Source of the DNA: Mucispirillum schaedleri ASF457
GTDB lineage: Bacteria; Chrysiogenota; Deferribacteres; Deferribacterales; Mucispirillaceae
Assembly: GCF_000487995.2 (NCBI RefSeq)
Contig: NZ_CP097562.1
Coordinates: forward strand, 2,167,001 to 2,231,000
Direction of reading: 5' to 3'
DNA length: 64,000 bases
Positions within the stretch are counted from its first letter, which is position 1, and each line of letters starts with the position of its first letter. The position numbers were made by a program, and so were the translations under genes. Positions 27,181 through 36,725 of the stretch are shown one piece after another. The notes beneath the pieces are model-generated. The model was not told where the DNA came from and did no database searches. It saw only the letters and a program-made list of their open reading frames with translations.

Positions 27181-28079
27181 TGGATAAAAACAGTAAAATA
27201 TGTGTTATTTACGGTGGAATGAGTGCAGAAAGGGAAGTGTCTCTTAAAAGCGGCAAAAATATGGCGGACGCTCTTTTAAAAAATTTTCCTAATGTGTCGT
27301 TAATAGATGCAGATTTTTCTTTGGCTGAAAAATTAGCAGTATTAAAACCTGATTTATGTGTCATAGCTTTACATGGCACATACGGAGAAGATGGCTGTGT
27401 TCAAGGTATGCTTGAAATGATGGGAATACCTTATACTGGTGCAGGAGTTGCTGCAAGTGCTGTTGCTTTTGATAAACTTTTAGCAAAACATACTTTTATA
27501 GATTATGGACTACCTACACCAAAATATACTATTTTAAAGGAAGATGACAAGCAGCCTCCATTTATGCCATGTGTTGTAAAACCAGCAAGGCAGGGTTCAA
27601 GTATAGGTATTAGAATAGTAAAAGATATAAAAGACTATGCAGCAGCTGTTGAAGAAGCATTTAAATATGACAGTAAAGTATTATGCGAAGAATTTATAGA
27701 AGGTAAAGAGCTGACTATTCCTGTTATGGATATGCAGGCATTTCCACCTATATGGATACGACCTAAAAAAGGCTTTTACAACTATGAAAATAAATATACT
27801 GCTGGTATGACAGAATATCTGCTTGATACTGGTTTAAGTTCATCAAGGCTTAAAAGTTTAAAAAAACTTGCAGTAAAAGCATATAGTGCATGTGGCTGCA
27901 GGTCTATGGCAAGAATAGATATTATTGCAACAGATAGAAAATTTTATGTAATAGAAGTAAATACTATTCCTGGTATGACTGCCACATCATTAGTGCCAAA
28001 ATCTGCCAGTAAATTAGGTATTTCTTTTGAAGATATTGTAAAAAGAATTGCAGAAAGTGCATCACTTGATAATAAATAA
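27180..28079 (+). CDS. ddl: D-alanine:D-alanine ligase
   Basis: 299 residues, the size of the DdlB type. ATP-grasp motifs: VIYGGMSAEREVSLKSG at the N-terminus, ALHGTYGEDGCVQGMLEM, PYTGAGVAASAVAFDK, VVKPARQGSSIGIRIV, EEFIEGKELTIPV and the magnesium-binding VIEVNTIPGMTATSLVP. It makes the D-Ala-D-Ala dipeptide used by MurF. It overlaps murC by one base; ftsQ follows after 17 bases. Confidence 0.97.
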   Translation: MDKNSKICVIYGGMSAEREVSLKSGKNMADALLKNFPNVSLIDADFSLAEKLAVLKPDLCVIALHGTYGEDGCVQGMLEMMGIPYTGAGVAASAVAFDKLLAKHTFIDYGLPTPKYTILKEDDKQPPFMPCVVKPARQGSSIGIRIVKDIKDYAAAVEEAFKYDSKVLCEEFIEGKELTIPVMDMQAFPPIWIRPKKGFYNYENKYTAGMTEYLLDTGLSSSRLKSLKKLAVKAYSACGCRSMARIDIIATDRKFYVIEVNTIPGMTATSLVPKSASKLGISFEDIVKRIAESASLDNK

Positions 28080-28096
28080 AGGAAGGGGATAAGATA

Positions 28097-28774
28097 ATGA
28101 AAGGCGGCATTATCAAACTTGTATTATTATCAGGGTTTGTTTTTGGTGTAGGCTTTGGAGCTGCAACAGTAGTTAATAAAATAAAGCAGACTAATGTGTT
28201 TGTCATTAAAAGTGTAGAAGTGCAGGGAGTAATCAATGCAGACAGACAGGCTATTAAAAAGATAGGCACAAAGTTTATAGGGCTTAATCTTTTTGACAGC
28301 AGGCTTAAAGAAACTATTGTTTCAGATGACCCATGGGTGCAGCGAATAATAGCAAGCAAAGTATTACCTGATAAAGTTAATTTAATAGTTTATGAGGAAA
28401 AGGCTTTATTTCCTTTTAAAAACAGGCAAAACAAATGTTTTGTATTTACAGGCAGCGGCAAAGAAATGTCTTTTACCTGCAATAATGTAAATATAAAAAC
28501 AGCAAATAAAATTCATTTTGATAATGCTATGAAATTTGCTGCTATATTAGAGCAGATGCCGGAACTTAGGGATAAACAGATAACCTTAAAAGATTACAGT
28601 TTTGAAGTTGTAATGGGTAATGAAGTGCTTCGTTGTCCTTATGATTATGAGCTTTTGAAAAATAATTATGTATTATATGAAAATACAATTAAAGAAAGAT
28701 ATAAAAGCATAGAATATGCTGATTTAACTGTAAATAACAGAATATATGTAAAGGGGGTGCTCCATGCCTCATAA
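28097..28774 (+). CDS. ftsQ: Cell division protein FtsQ
   Basis: 225 residues, on the short side for FtsQ. The short cytoplasmic N-terminus and membrane helix (about 6-28) are followed by a POTRA domain (VFVIKSVEVQGVINADRQAI, NLFDSRLKETIVSDDPWVQR, LPDKVNLIVYEEKALF). The beta domain behind it is weakly conserved. FtsQ joins FtsL/FtsB and localises the FtsWI synthase. AAGGAAGGGG precedes the start. It overlaps ftsA by 11 bases. Confidence 0.9.
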   Translation: MKGGIIKLVLLSGFVFGVGFGAATVVNKIKQTNVFVIKSVEVQGVINADRQAIKKIGTKFIGLNLFDSRLKETIVSDDPWVQRIIASKVLPDKVNLIVYEEKALFPFKNRQNKCFVFTGSGKEMSFTCNNVNIKTANKIHFDNAMKFAAILEQMPELRDKQITLKDYSFEVVMGNEVLRCPYDYELLKNNYVLYENTIKERYKSIEYADLTVNNRIYVKGVLHAS

Positions 28775-30002
28775 AGATAATATATATGTAGGTCTGGATA
28801 TTGGCACAACAAAAATATGCACAGTTGTTGCCCGCCAGAATGCAGAGGGTGGTATTGATGTTATTGGGCTTGGTTCTGCTCCAAGCACAGGTATTCGCAA
28901 AGGTGTTGTTATAAACATTGATTCTACTGTTAAAGCAATAAAAGATTCTGTTGCTATGGCAGAAAGAATGAGCGGTGTAACGATTAAAAGTGTATGTGCA
29001 GGTATAGCTGGAGGCCATATTGAAAGTTTTAATGAAAATGGTGTTGTAGCTGTAAAAAATGGTGAAGTTACTGCCAACGATGTAGCAAGAGTAATAGAAT
29101 CTGCTTCAGCTAAAAATATACCTGTAGGTTATGAAGTGCTGCATATTCTTCCACAGCAGTTTAAATTAGACGGACAGGATGAAATAAAAGACCCAATAGG
29201 TATGTGCGGTGTCCGTTTAGAAGTTGATGTGCATATAGTAACAGGAGCAGTTTCTTCGGCTGCAAATATTACAAAATCATGCTCAAAAGCAGGTATTGCA
29301 GTAGAAGATATTTATTTAGAACAGCTTGCGTCAAGCGAAGCAGTGCTGACTGATGAAGAAAGAGAAATCGGTGTATGTTTAATTGATGGCGGTGGTGGCA
29401 CAACTGATATGGCTGTATTTAACAGAGGAGCATGCTATCACACAGCAGTTTTACAGATTGGCGGCAATAACTTTACAAGAGATTTAACAAGCGGTCTTTC
29501 TACAAGTGAAGCAGAAGCGGAAAAAATTAAAATAACAGAAGGCTGTGTATTAACTGACTTAGTAGGTGCTGATGAAGTGATAAGTGTGCCATCCGTTGGT
29601 GGCAGACCGCCAAGAACTATTTCTAAATCAGTTATGGCTCAAATATTGCAGTTAAGAGCAGAAGAAATATGCGAGCTGTTTTTAGGCGAGATTAAAAATA
29701 AAAAATTAATGGATATGCTGCCAGCTGGTGTTGTTATGACAGGCGGTATGTCAAACTTTAAAGGCATAGAAGAGCTTGCTTCACATGTATTAGGTTTAAA
29801 TGTGAGAGTAGGTCATCCTGTTGGTATTGGCGGACTTTCTGATCAGGTAAATAATCCAATATATGCAACAGCAGTTGGGCTTGCAAAACTTCATGCAAAA
29901 AAAGGTCATTCCCAAAACCTTATAAGCAGTGATTACAGTGAAGACGGCTTATTTAAAAAAGTTGGGGACAGAATGAAAGACTGGTTAAAAGAGTTTTTCT
30001 AA
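28764..30002 (+). CDS. ftsA: Cell division protein FtsA
   Basis: 412 residues, actin-like fold: YVGLDIGTTKICTVVARQN (phosphate 1), the 1C subdomain SVCAGIAGGHIES, GVCLIDGGGGTTDMAVFN (phosphate 2) and VVMTGGMSNFKGIEELA (adenosine motif). The C-terminal amphipathic helix (KKVGDRMKDWLKEFF) is the membrane-targeting sequence that ties FtsZ to the membrane. AAGGGGGTG precedes the start, inside ftsQ. ftsZ follows after 90 bases. Confidence 0.97.
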   Translation: MPHKDNIYVGLDIGTTKICTVVARQNAEGGIDVIGLGSAPSTGIRKGVVINIDSTVKAIKDSVAMAERMSGVTIKSVCAGIAGGHIESFNENGVVAVKNGEVTANDVARVIESASAKNIPVGYEVLHILPQQFKLDGQDEIKDPIGMCGVRLEVDVHIVTGAVSSAANITKSCSKAGIAVEDIYLEQLASSEAVLTDEEREIGVCLIDGGGGTTDMAVFNRGACYHTAVLQIGGNNFTRDLTSGLSTSEAEAEKIKITEGCVLTDLVGADEVISVPSVGGRPPRTISKSVMAQILQLRAEEICELFLGEIKNKKLMDMLPAGVVMTGGMSNFKGIEELASHVLGLNVRVGHPVGIGGLSDQVNNPIYATAVGLAKLHAKKGHSQNLISSDYSEDGLFKKVGDRMKDWLKEFF

Positions 30003-30092
30003 AATTAAAGAGCAAATAAAAATAATATTAATAGAAGTTTAAAAGCTGTTATTTTTTTGGCGTTGAAAATAGCAGCAAAAGGGGATATTATA

Positions 30093-31247
30093 ATGGACGA
30101 TTTATTTTTAAATGAACAAATACCTTATGAAAATGGCGCAAGTATTAAGGTAGTAGGAGTAGGCGGAGCAGGTGGCAATGCAGTTGCCAATATGATTTCT
30201 GCAAATGTTGGAAATGTAGATTATATTGCAGTAAATACTGATGCTCAGGCTTTAAGAAAAAGTGGTGCAAATACATGCATCTTAATTAGTAAACTTGGTT
30301 TAGGTGCAGGCGGAAGACCTGAAAAAGGTAAAGAGTATGCACTTGAAGCTATTGATGAAATCAGAAACTCTATAAAAGATGCTGATATGGTATTTATTAC
30401 TGCTGGTATGGGTGGCGGCACTGGCACTGGTGCTTCTCCTGTTATTGCAGCAGCAGCAAAATCACAAGGAGCATTAACTATTGCTGTTGTTTCTACTCCC
30501 GATTCTATGCTTGGAGAAGAAAAAGTAAATATTGCTCAGGATGGATTAAAAGAGTTAATGAATCATGTTGATTCATATATTGTAGTTCCAAATGATGGTA
30601 TGCAGCAGGCAGGTCATAAATTAACATATAAACAGGCATTAAAAATGGCTGATGATGTTCTTCGTCAAAGTATTCAAGGCATTTGTGAAATAGCTAGCGG
30701 CAGTGGTCATATAAATATTGACTTTGCTGATATTAGAACAGCTATGGAGCATCAAGGCAAGGCTGTTATGGGTATAGGAACTGCAAGCGGTGAAAATAGA
30801 GCTAAACAGGCTTTTGAAAATGCATTAAAAAATCCGCTTTTATTAGATACAAGTATAAAAGGTGCTCATGGAGTGCTTTATAATATTTCTGGTCATGAAG
30901 ATGATTTATTAATGGATGAAGTTGCTGAAATTACTAAATTAGTAAGAGAATATGTTGGAGAAGGCGGTAAAACATTAATTAAACAAGGTATTTTATATGA
31001 CAACAGGACTGATGGAACTATATCTGTAACAATTGTTGCAACAGGTATTAATAATACAAAAAGTCATGAAAATTTAACAAAAGTAGATGAAATTAAAAAA
31101 GCTAAACCAACTGGTGCTGTTGTTACAAGTATGCAGGATAAACTTAAAAAAATATCAAAAGAAGACCGTAATCTGCAAGGTATAAGCAGCAGATTAAATG
31201 AAGATTATTTTGAAATACCAACATATTTAAGAAAACAAAACGACTAA
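30093..31247 (+). CDS. ftsZ: Cell division GTPase FtsZ
   Basis: 384 residues from the ATG at 30093, preceded by AAAAGGGGA; the frame is open upstream from a TTG at 30057, but that part is not like FtsZ. The GTP-binding loop is GGGTGTG (107-113), with VVGVGGAGGNAVANMI before it and NIDFADIRTAMEHQGKAVMG (T7-loop region) after it. The C-terminal conserved peptide, EIPTYLRKQ, binds FtsA and other partners. It is the last gene of the dcw cluster; a glycosyltransferase follows directly. Confidence 0.98.
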   Translation: MDDLFLNEQIPYENGASIKVVGVGGAGGNAVANMISANVGNVDYIAVNTDAQALRKSGANTCILISKLGLGAGGRPEKGKEYALEAIDEIRNSIKDADMVFITAGMGGGTGTGASPVIAAAAKSQGALTIAVVSTPDSMLGEEKVNIAQDGLKELMNHVDSYIVVPNDGMQQAGHKLTYKQALKMADDVLRQSIQGICEIASGSGHINIDFADIRTAMEHQGKAVMGIGTASGENRAKQAFENALKNPLLLDTSIKGAHGVLYNISGHEDDLLMDEVAEITKLVREYVGEGGKTLIKQGILYDNRTDGTISVTIVATGINNTKSHENLTKVDEIKKAKPTGAVVTSMQDKLKKISKEDRNLQGISSRLNEDYFEIPTYLRKQND

Positions 31248-31248
31248 T

Positions 31249-32310
31249 ATGAATATCGTCCATTTAATCAATGTGCGGTGGTTTAATGCTACCGCATGGT
31301 ATGCACTAAGGTTAATAGAAAGTGGTATACTTGCAGGTGACAGAGCAGCTGCAGCAGGGCTGCCTGATTCTCCTGTAATTAATAAAGCAAAAGAATTAGG
31401 GGTGCAGACTGTTGAAGCACCTTTTACTTCTAATAACTTTTTTGACTTTTTTAAAAATCTTAGAAAAATACATAAGTTGATTAAGGACATTGATGCAGAT
31501 ACTCTTGTATGCCACAGGGGAGAAATGTTTTGGATAATCGCTCTTGATAAGTTTATATTTAGAAGAAAGTATAAACTTATAAGAGTGCGGGGCGATGTAA
31601 GGCCGCCAAAAACTGATATATTTAGTAAGTTTACTCATAATACTGCATGTAATCATATTATTACTTCTGCAGATTTTATAAGAACATTCTTTATAGAAAA
31701 ACTTAAAACAAATGCAAATTATATTGATACTATATATGGCGGAGTAAATAGAAGTGTTTTTTATAAAGATTATAAAAAACGCATAAATGTAAGGCAGCAC
31801 TATAATTTTAAAGATGATGATTTTGTAGTAAGTGTTGTTGGCAGGTTTGACCCAGTAAAGGGTCATAATGTTTTTTTAAAAGCATGCAGCAGAGCATATA
31901 AAAATGGTTTAAAAGAATTAAAGATTATGCTGGCTGGCTTTCCTGAAAATATTAAACTTGATGAGATGCAGAAAATGGTAGAAGATAACGGATTAAATGA
32001 TATTACTATTATTACTGGTAAAGTTGATGATATTACAGGAATTATGAATGCATCAGATTTAGGGGTAATATCTTCCTTAGGAAGTGAAGCGGTATGCAGG
32101 GTTGCTATGGAGTTTATGGCATGTGGTGTGCCTGTAATATCAAGCAATGCTGGAGTTCTTCCAGAAATGCTGCCACAGCAATACAGATATGATATATATG
32201 ATGATGAAAGGCTTGCTTTTCTTATAACAGAAAAAAAAGGCTTTATTAAAATATATGACCAGAAAGATTTTTATAATGAATTTATAGAAAAAATCAATTT
32301 ACATTCATAA
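31249..32310 (+). CDS. GT4-family glycosyltransferase
   Basis: 353 residues, GT-B fold. The start is one base after the ftsZ stop codon with no clear ribosome-binding site of its own, so it is probably read through from ftsZ. The N-terminal domain is HLINVRWFNATAWYALRL. The C-terminal nucleotide-sugar domain begins VVSVVGRFDPVKGHNVFLKA and has the EX7E-like region SSLGSEAVCRVAMEFMACGV with PVISSNAGVLPEML. It resembles lipopolysaccharide-type glycosyltransferases; the acceptor is not predictable. A terminator lies between it and the convergent hdeD-like gene. Confidence 0.9.
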   Translation: MNIVHLINVRWFNATAWYALRLIESGILAGDRAAAAGLPDSPVINKAKELGVQTVEAPFTSNNFFDFFKNLRKIHKLIKDIDADTLVCHRGEMFWIIALDKFIFRRKYKLIRVRGDVRPPKTDIFSKFTHNTACNHIITSADFIRTFFIEKLKTNANYIDTIYGGVNRSVFYKDYKKRINVRQHYNFKDDDFVVSVVGRFDPVKGHNVFLKACSRAYKNGLKELKIMLAGFPENIKLDEMQKMVEDNGLNDITIITGKVDDITGIMNASDLGVISSLGSEAVCRVAMEFMACGVPVISSNAGVLPEMLPQQYRYDIYDDERLAFLITEKKGFIKIYDQKDFYNEFIEKINLHS

Positions 32311-32390
32311 ACAGGCTCAGTATGACTTTTGTGTTATAAGATTATATTTATTCCTTACAATTAATACTCAAGAACTTTTGATAATACAAT

Positions 32391-32421
32391 AAAAAAAGAG
32401 CTTCTTGAAAGCTCTTTTTCT
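32391..32421. terminator. Bidirectional terminator
   Basis: An 11-base stem, AAAAAGAGCTT (32393-32403) and AAGCTCTTTTT (32409-32419), with a five-base loop, lies between convergent genes. A-rich and T-rich sides serve both directions. Confidence 0.85.
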
Positions 32422-32429
32422 TTATATAA

Positions 32430-32951
32430 TTATTTCATTATTTTTAAATTTATTACAAATAAAATAATGGCAACACCTACAATTATCATTGCTATACCAA
32501 GCACAAGGCTGATATATACTGAAACTATTTTAGGAACAGCAGCAATTAAAAGTGCTAAAAGAATACCAGCAATGCCACCAGCCATTAATACTTTCCATGC
32601 AGGATAACTTCTTTTTTTCCATTCAACAGCTGTTACAACTGCGGTAACACTTTTTAATGCTATCCAAAAACCTACTAATAATGGAAGAAAATTTTCAAGA
32701 GCAGACTGGCTGCTTAATAGCATAACACCAATTAATATAGAAATACCACCCTCTATTAAATAGTAGATAGAGCCTTTAAAATCTCTTAAACTTATAAATA
32801 AAAATATATTTGCAAGCCCTGTAAAAATCATTAATATGCTTATAATCAGGGCAAATGCAGCCATTGTGCCTGCAGGATTCATTATAATAATTACACCAAA
32901 TACTATAAGAAGCACTGCAAAAATAATACTTGTTAAATAGTTTGCTGACAT
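32430..32951 (-). CDS. HdeD/DUF308 family membrane protein
   Basis: 173 residues with six hydrophobic helices in a repeated two-helix pattern, e.g. AVLLIVFGVIIIMNPAGTMA and EGGISILIGVMLLSS. This is the HdeD family, which in Escherichia coli is linked to acid resistance; its molecular role is not established. AAGGAG precedes the start. It is the last gene of a tight minus-strand operon (purF, outer-membrane protein, this gene), nine bases after the previous stop codon. Confidence 0.88.
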   Translation of the reverse strand: MSANYLTSIIFAVLLIVFGVIIIMNPAGTMAAFALIISILMIFTGLANIFLFISLRDFKGSIYYLIEGGISILIGVMLLSSQSALENFLPLLVGFWIALKSVTAVVTAVEWKKRSYPAWKVLMAGGIAGILLALLIAAVPKIVSVYISLVLGIAMIIVGVAIILFVINLKIMK

Positions 32952-32960
32952 AATATCTCC

Positions 32961-33617
32961 TTAAAAGTGGTATGAAAACCCAATGGTATATTTAAGCTGC
33001 TGCATATCAAGTGTATCTGATATACTGCCAATACCTGCTAAATCTAAATTAAATTTAGGATTTTGAGAATAAGTATATCTAAACTCAAAAAATGCACCCC
33101 ATCTGCCGTCTTTTGTAAAAAGATATTCAACACCTGCAAATGCATCAACCCCTATTAACTGGCTGTTTTGTGTAAAATCATTATAGTAAACACCGTTATT
33201 TGTTCCGCCAGAAATATCAAATGCAGCAAAATTATATGATACACCAATACCTATCCATGCATTAACTATATTTGATGAGGTCATATAAGCAACATTTAGT
33301 GCTACTGGTGCCATATTAGCCCTGCCTTTTATCTTCTGATTTTTTGTAGTGAAATCGCCGCCAATATAGTCTGCACTAAGTCCTATAGAGAAATTGCCCC
33401 AAAAGTCATTTAATATATTATAATATACAAAACCACCTCCACCGGGAGCTAAATCACCCCATTCATTAGAAATTCTGTCAGTTAAATTGCCAGTAATGGC
33501 TGCCATACCATACCTTTTTGCATAGCCATAATTATATGGCTTATTAGTTCTGTCATCTGCATAAGCAAAATTACAGGCAAATGATAAAGTAATAATTACT
33601 AAAAATAATTTTTTCAT
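32961..33617 (-). CDS. Outer-membrane beta-barrel protein
   Basis: 218 residues with a signal peptide (about 1-20, ending AYA). The mature protein shows alternating beta-strand pattern with aromatic girdles (FVYYNILNDFWGNFSIGLSA, AWIGIGVSYNFAAFDI, GAFFEFRYTYSQ) and ends in a C-terminal Phe (YTIGFSYHF), the signal for BAM-dependent insertion. It probably forms an eight-stranded barrel. It starts eight bases after purF and shares its transcript. The role is unknown. Confidence 0.85.
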   Translation of the reverse strand: MKKLFLVIITLSFACNFAYADDRTNKPYNYGYAKRYGMAAITGNLTDRISNEWGDLAPGGGGFVYYNILNDFWGNFSIGLSADYIGGDFTTKNQKIKGRANMAPVALNVAYMTSSNIVNAWIGIGVSYNFAAFDISGGTNNGVYYNDFTQNSQLIGVDAFAGVEYLFTKDGRWGAFFEFRYTYSQNPKFNLDLAGIGSISDTLDMQQLKYTIGFSYHF

Positions 33618-33625
33618 CTATATGT

Positions 33626-35011
33626 TTAGTCCTCAATTAAATCTGCAGGGTTTATTGGATACTGCCCAGTAAAACATGCAAAACAGAAATTATTATCTAT
33701 AAGCACTTTTTTCATTCCTTCAAGAGAAATATATCCAAGAGTATCTGCTCCTATAAATCTTCTGATTTCATCTTCTGTATGTGTATTAGATATAAGCTCT
33801 TTTTTTGTTGGAGTATCTATTCCATAGTAACATGGATAACTTGTAGGCGGAGCAGAAATTCTCATGTGTATTTCTTTTGCTCCAGCATCACGAAGCAGTT
33901 TAACTATTTTTTTACTTGTAGTTCCGCGGACAATAGAATCATCAACAACAACTATTTTTTTACCTTTAATAAGGTTTCTAACAGGGTTAAGTTTTACTCT
34001 GACACCAAAATCGCGGATATTTTGTGATGGCTCAATAAATGTTCTGCCAACATAGTGGTTCCTGATAATACCAAGCTCAAAAGGGATTTTACTTTCTTCA
34101 GAGTAGCCAATAGTTGCAGTAATACCAGAATCTGGCACGGGTATAACAATATCTGCATCTACTGGACATTCTTTTGCAAGCATCTTGCCAAATCCTTTAC
34201 GCACTTCATAAACAGACTGACCAAACATAAAAGAATCAGGTCTTGCAAAATATACATGTTCAAAAACACATGGTGCAGGGTTTTCTACTTTACCATTAGG
34301 AAAGTATGATTTTACACCACTTGCGTCAACAACAACCATTTCGCCCGGCTCTACTTCTCTAACAAAATGGGCATCAATTAAGTCAAGAGCAACTGTCTCG
34401 CTTACAAATACATAGCCGTCTTTCATCATACCCATAGCAAGCGGGCGGACACCGTGTGGGTCTCGCATAGCAATAAGTTTATTATCAGCCATAAATACCA
34501 TAGAGTATGAGCCTGTAATTTGAGTCATAACATTAGAAAGGGCTGTAATAAAGTCTTCATTTTTTAATCTTTTAGCAAGCAGGTGCATAATAGTTTCAGA
34601 ATCTGTTCCAGTAGAGAAGATTACACCATCTTGTATAAGCTGCCTGCGGATTTTAAAAGCATTTATTAAATTGCCATTATAAGCAAGAGCACAGTCACCA
34701 ATTGGCAGTTCTGCTATTATTGGCTGAAGATTTCTTGTTGAAAAAACACCATCTGTAGGGTATCTGTTATGACCAATAGCTATTTTGCCATGTAGTTTTT
34801 TAAGACGCTTTTTTGTATAAACATCTGCAACTAAACCTTCTCTTTTTTCTGAATTAATATGTTCACCATCATAGGCAGCAATACCTGTGCCCTGCTGACC
34901 TCTATGCTGCAAGGCATATAAGCATAAGTAAACTAAATTAGCAGCCTCATGGTTGCCATATACACCAGCTATTGCACATTCATCATAAAATTTATCTGCA
35001 CCATCAATCAC
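33626..35011 (-). CDS. purF: Amidophosphoribosyltransferase PurF
   Basis: 461 residues from a GTG at 35011, supported by AAAGGTG five bases upstream. An 11-residue propeptide precedes the nucleophile Cys12 (CAIAGVYG), as in the Bacillus-type enzyme. The glutaminase domain has RGQQGTGIAAYDG and GHNRYPTDG. The PRPP site is VVVDDSIVRGTTSKK, and the C-terminal CFACFTGQYP holds cysteines of the 4Fe-4S cluster found in this type. It catalyses the first committed step of purine synthesis. It is the first gene of the minus-strand operon with the outer-membrane and HdeD genes. Confidence 0.96.
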   Translation of the reverse strand: MIDGADKFYDECAIAGVYGNHEAANLVYLCLYALQHRGQQGTGIAAYDGEHINSEKREGLVADVYTKKRLKKLHGKIAIGHNRYPTDGVFSTRNLQPIIAELPIGDCALAYNGNLINAFKIRRQLIQDGVIFSTGTDSETIMHLLAKRLKNEDFITALSNVMTQITGSYSMVFMADNKLIAMRDPHGVRPLAMGMMKDGYVFVSETVALDLIDAHFVREVEPGEMVVVDASGVKSYFPNGKVENPAPCVFEHVYFARPDSFMFGQSVYEVRKGFGKMLAKECPVDADIVIPVPDSGITATIGYSEESKIPFELGIIRNHYVGRTFIEPSQNIRDFGVRVKLNPVRNLIKGKKIVVVDDSIVRGTTSKKIVKLLRDAGAKEIHMRISAPPTSYPCYYGIDTPTKKELISNTHTEDEIRRFIGADTLGYISLEGMKKVLIDNNFCFACFTGQYPINPADLIED

Positions 35012-35166
35012 TATAACACCTTTATAATTATTTGATTTATCTATATATCATAAGAGAATATAAATGTCATTAAATTTTATAAAAAATAATTGCTTTTTTT
35101 CATATTTAGTAGTAGTAATTTGAAAAATAATACTTAAAAACAGTAACTAGAAATCTATGGTGTTTT

Positions 35167-36072
35167 ATGGCACTTATTAAAAATAGAAAATTTGCTTTAA
35201 CATTATTTTGTATAGCTGCCTTATATTCCACATGGGGTGTTGTATATCTTAGTATAAAGTTTGCTCTTGTTTCTTTTCCGCCAGTTTTGCTTTCAAGTAT
35301 AAGATATATGTCCGCAGGCTCTATATTTCTGCTTTGGTCATTTTTTATAAAAAAAGACAGGGCATTGCCTGCAAAAACACAGTTTATTACTATTTTCTTT
35401 GCATCATGTATGATGATAGTAATAGGTGGTGCATTTTTAAATATATCAGGTCTTTACATTAATTCTGGCACTATTGCTCTTTTAATGGGCTCTACCCCTT
35501 TATGGATGGTTGTAGTAAGCTGGTTTCTTGGGTATGACAAAAAGCCTTCTGCATCTGTCTTTGCTGGATTAATTGGCGGCTTTATTGGTGTTGGAGTGCT
35601 TGCTGTATCAACTGGTATTTTAGGCGGGTCTAATGCTGTTTTAGGCATTATAACTATATTTATATCTATGGCAGGCTGGGTGGCAGGCTCTATTTTTTTA
35701 AAACACAGGCATTCTGATATGGATATGATTAAAAGTCTGGGCTTTCAAATGGTTACAGGCGGTTTAATAATGTTTGGCATATCTTTTTTAACAGGGGAGT
35801 GGGCTGGCTTTGATATATCAGAGATTACATTAAAAGCATTTTTAAGCACTCTGCATTTAATATTTTTTGGCTCAATTATAGGTTATACTTGTTATGTATG
35901 GCTTTTATATAATACCCCTACTCATATTGCTATTTCTTATGCTTATGCAGAGCCTGTTGTGGCAGTTGTTGTGGGAGCTTTATTTGGTGGAGAGCCTATT
36001 AACCGCATAACTATATTTGCTTGTGTTTTTATAATAATCTCTGTATTTTTTGTTATAAGAGATAAAAAATAA
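35167..36072 (+). CDS. EamA/DMT-family transporter
   Basis: 301 residues with ten membrane helices in two EamA repeats. LYSTWGVVYLSIKFALVSFP starts the first, PPVLLSSIRYMSAG follows, and AVLGIITIFISMAGWVAGSI opens the second; EPVVAVVVGALFGGEPI is the typical end motif. The family exports amino acids and other metabolites; the substrate is unknown. The sigma-factor gene starts 61 bases after its stop codon with no obvious terminator between. Confidence 0.9.
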   Translation: MALIKNRKFALTLFCIAALYSTWGVVYLSIKFALVSFPPVLLSSIRYMSAGSIFLLWSFFIKKDRALPAKTQFITIFFASCMMIVIGGAFLNISGLYINSGTIALLMGSTPLWMVVVSWFLGYDKKPSASVFAGLIGGFIGVGVLAVSTGILGGSNAVLGIITIFISMAGWVAGSIFLKHRHSDMDMIKSLGFQMVTGGLIMFGISFLTGEWAGFDISEITLKAFLSTLHLIFFGSIIGYTCYVWLLYNTPTHIAISYAYAEPVVAVVVGALFGGEPINRITIFACVFIIISVFFVIRDKK

Positions 36073-36133
36073 AATTAAAAAAATTTTGAACTTAATATTA
36101 TTATTTATGTCATTTTTATATAAGAGGGATAAA

Positions 36134-36712
36134 ATGAGTGATGCACAGGTTATTGAACAAGTTTTAAATGGCGATACAGGTGCCTTTGAAATTTTAATAT
36201 TAAAATATCAGTCGCAGATATTTTATTCTGCTTTAAATATAGTAAAAAATAAAGAATATGCAGAAGATATTTGTCAGGATGCTTTTTTAAAAGCATATCA
36301 AAAACTTGATACTTTAATGGATAAAGAGCATTTTTATCCATGGTTAAAACGCATAGCAGTTAATCTTGCCCTTAACCACTATGAAAGAGATAAAAGAATA
36401 GTGGATATGGAAGATGAAGAAAGTGAAGTGGATTATTTTGACAGGTTGACAACTGGCGAATGTCCTGAAGACTATATTATTAAAGATGAGCTTAAAAAAT
36501 ATGTTAAATTTTTTGTAGACGGTCTGCCTGACAAATTTCGCAATATTATCATTTTACGCGAAGTAGAAGATTTAAGTTATGAAGAAATAGCAGAGATGTT
36601 AAATATATCTTTAGGTACTGTTAGAAGCAGGCTTTTTAATGCAAGGCAGATAATAAAAGAAAGACTTATTAAACAAGGTCTTATAGACAACGCTTTTGCA
36701 GAAGCTAAATGA
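36134..36712 (+). CDS. ECF sigma factor of RpoE type
   Basis: 192 residues from the ATG at 36134, preceded by AGAGGG; a TTG at 36086 in the same frame gives an unlikely hydrophobic extension. Region 2 spans FEILILKYQSQIFYSALNIV to EDICQDAFLKAYQKL and WLKRIAVNLALNHYERDKR; region 4 spans LPDKFRNIIILREVEDLSYE to EIAEMLNISLGTVRSRLFNA. The next three genes are an anti-sigma factor, an RseB-like protein and a DegP protease, the order of the sigma-E envelope-stress system of Gammaproteobacteria. It should control its own operon. Confidence 0.93.
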   Translation: MSDAQVIEQVLNGDTGAFEILILKYQSQIFYSALNIVKNKEYAEDICQDAFLKAYQKLDTLMDKEHFYPWLKRIAVNLALNHYERDKRIVDMEDEESEVDYFDRLTTGECPEDYIIKDELKKYVKFFVDGLPDKFRNIIILREVEDLSYEEIAEMLNISLGTVRSRLFNARQIIKERLIKQGLIDNAFAEAK

Positions 36713-36725
36713 AATGGAGCATAAT

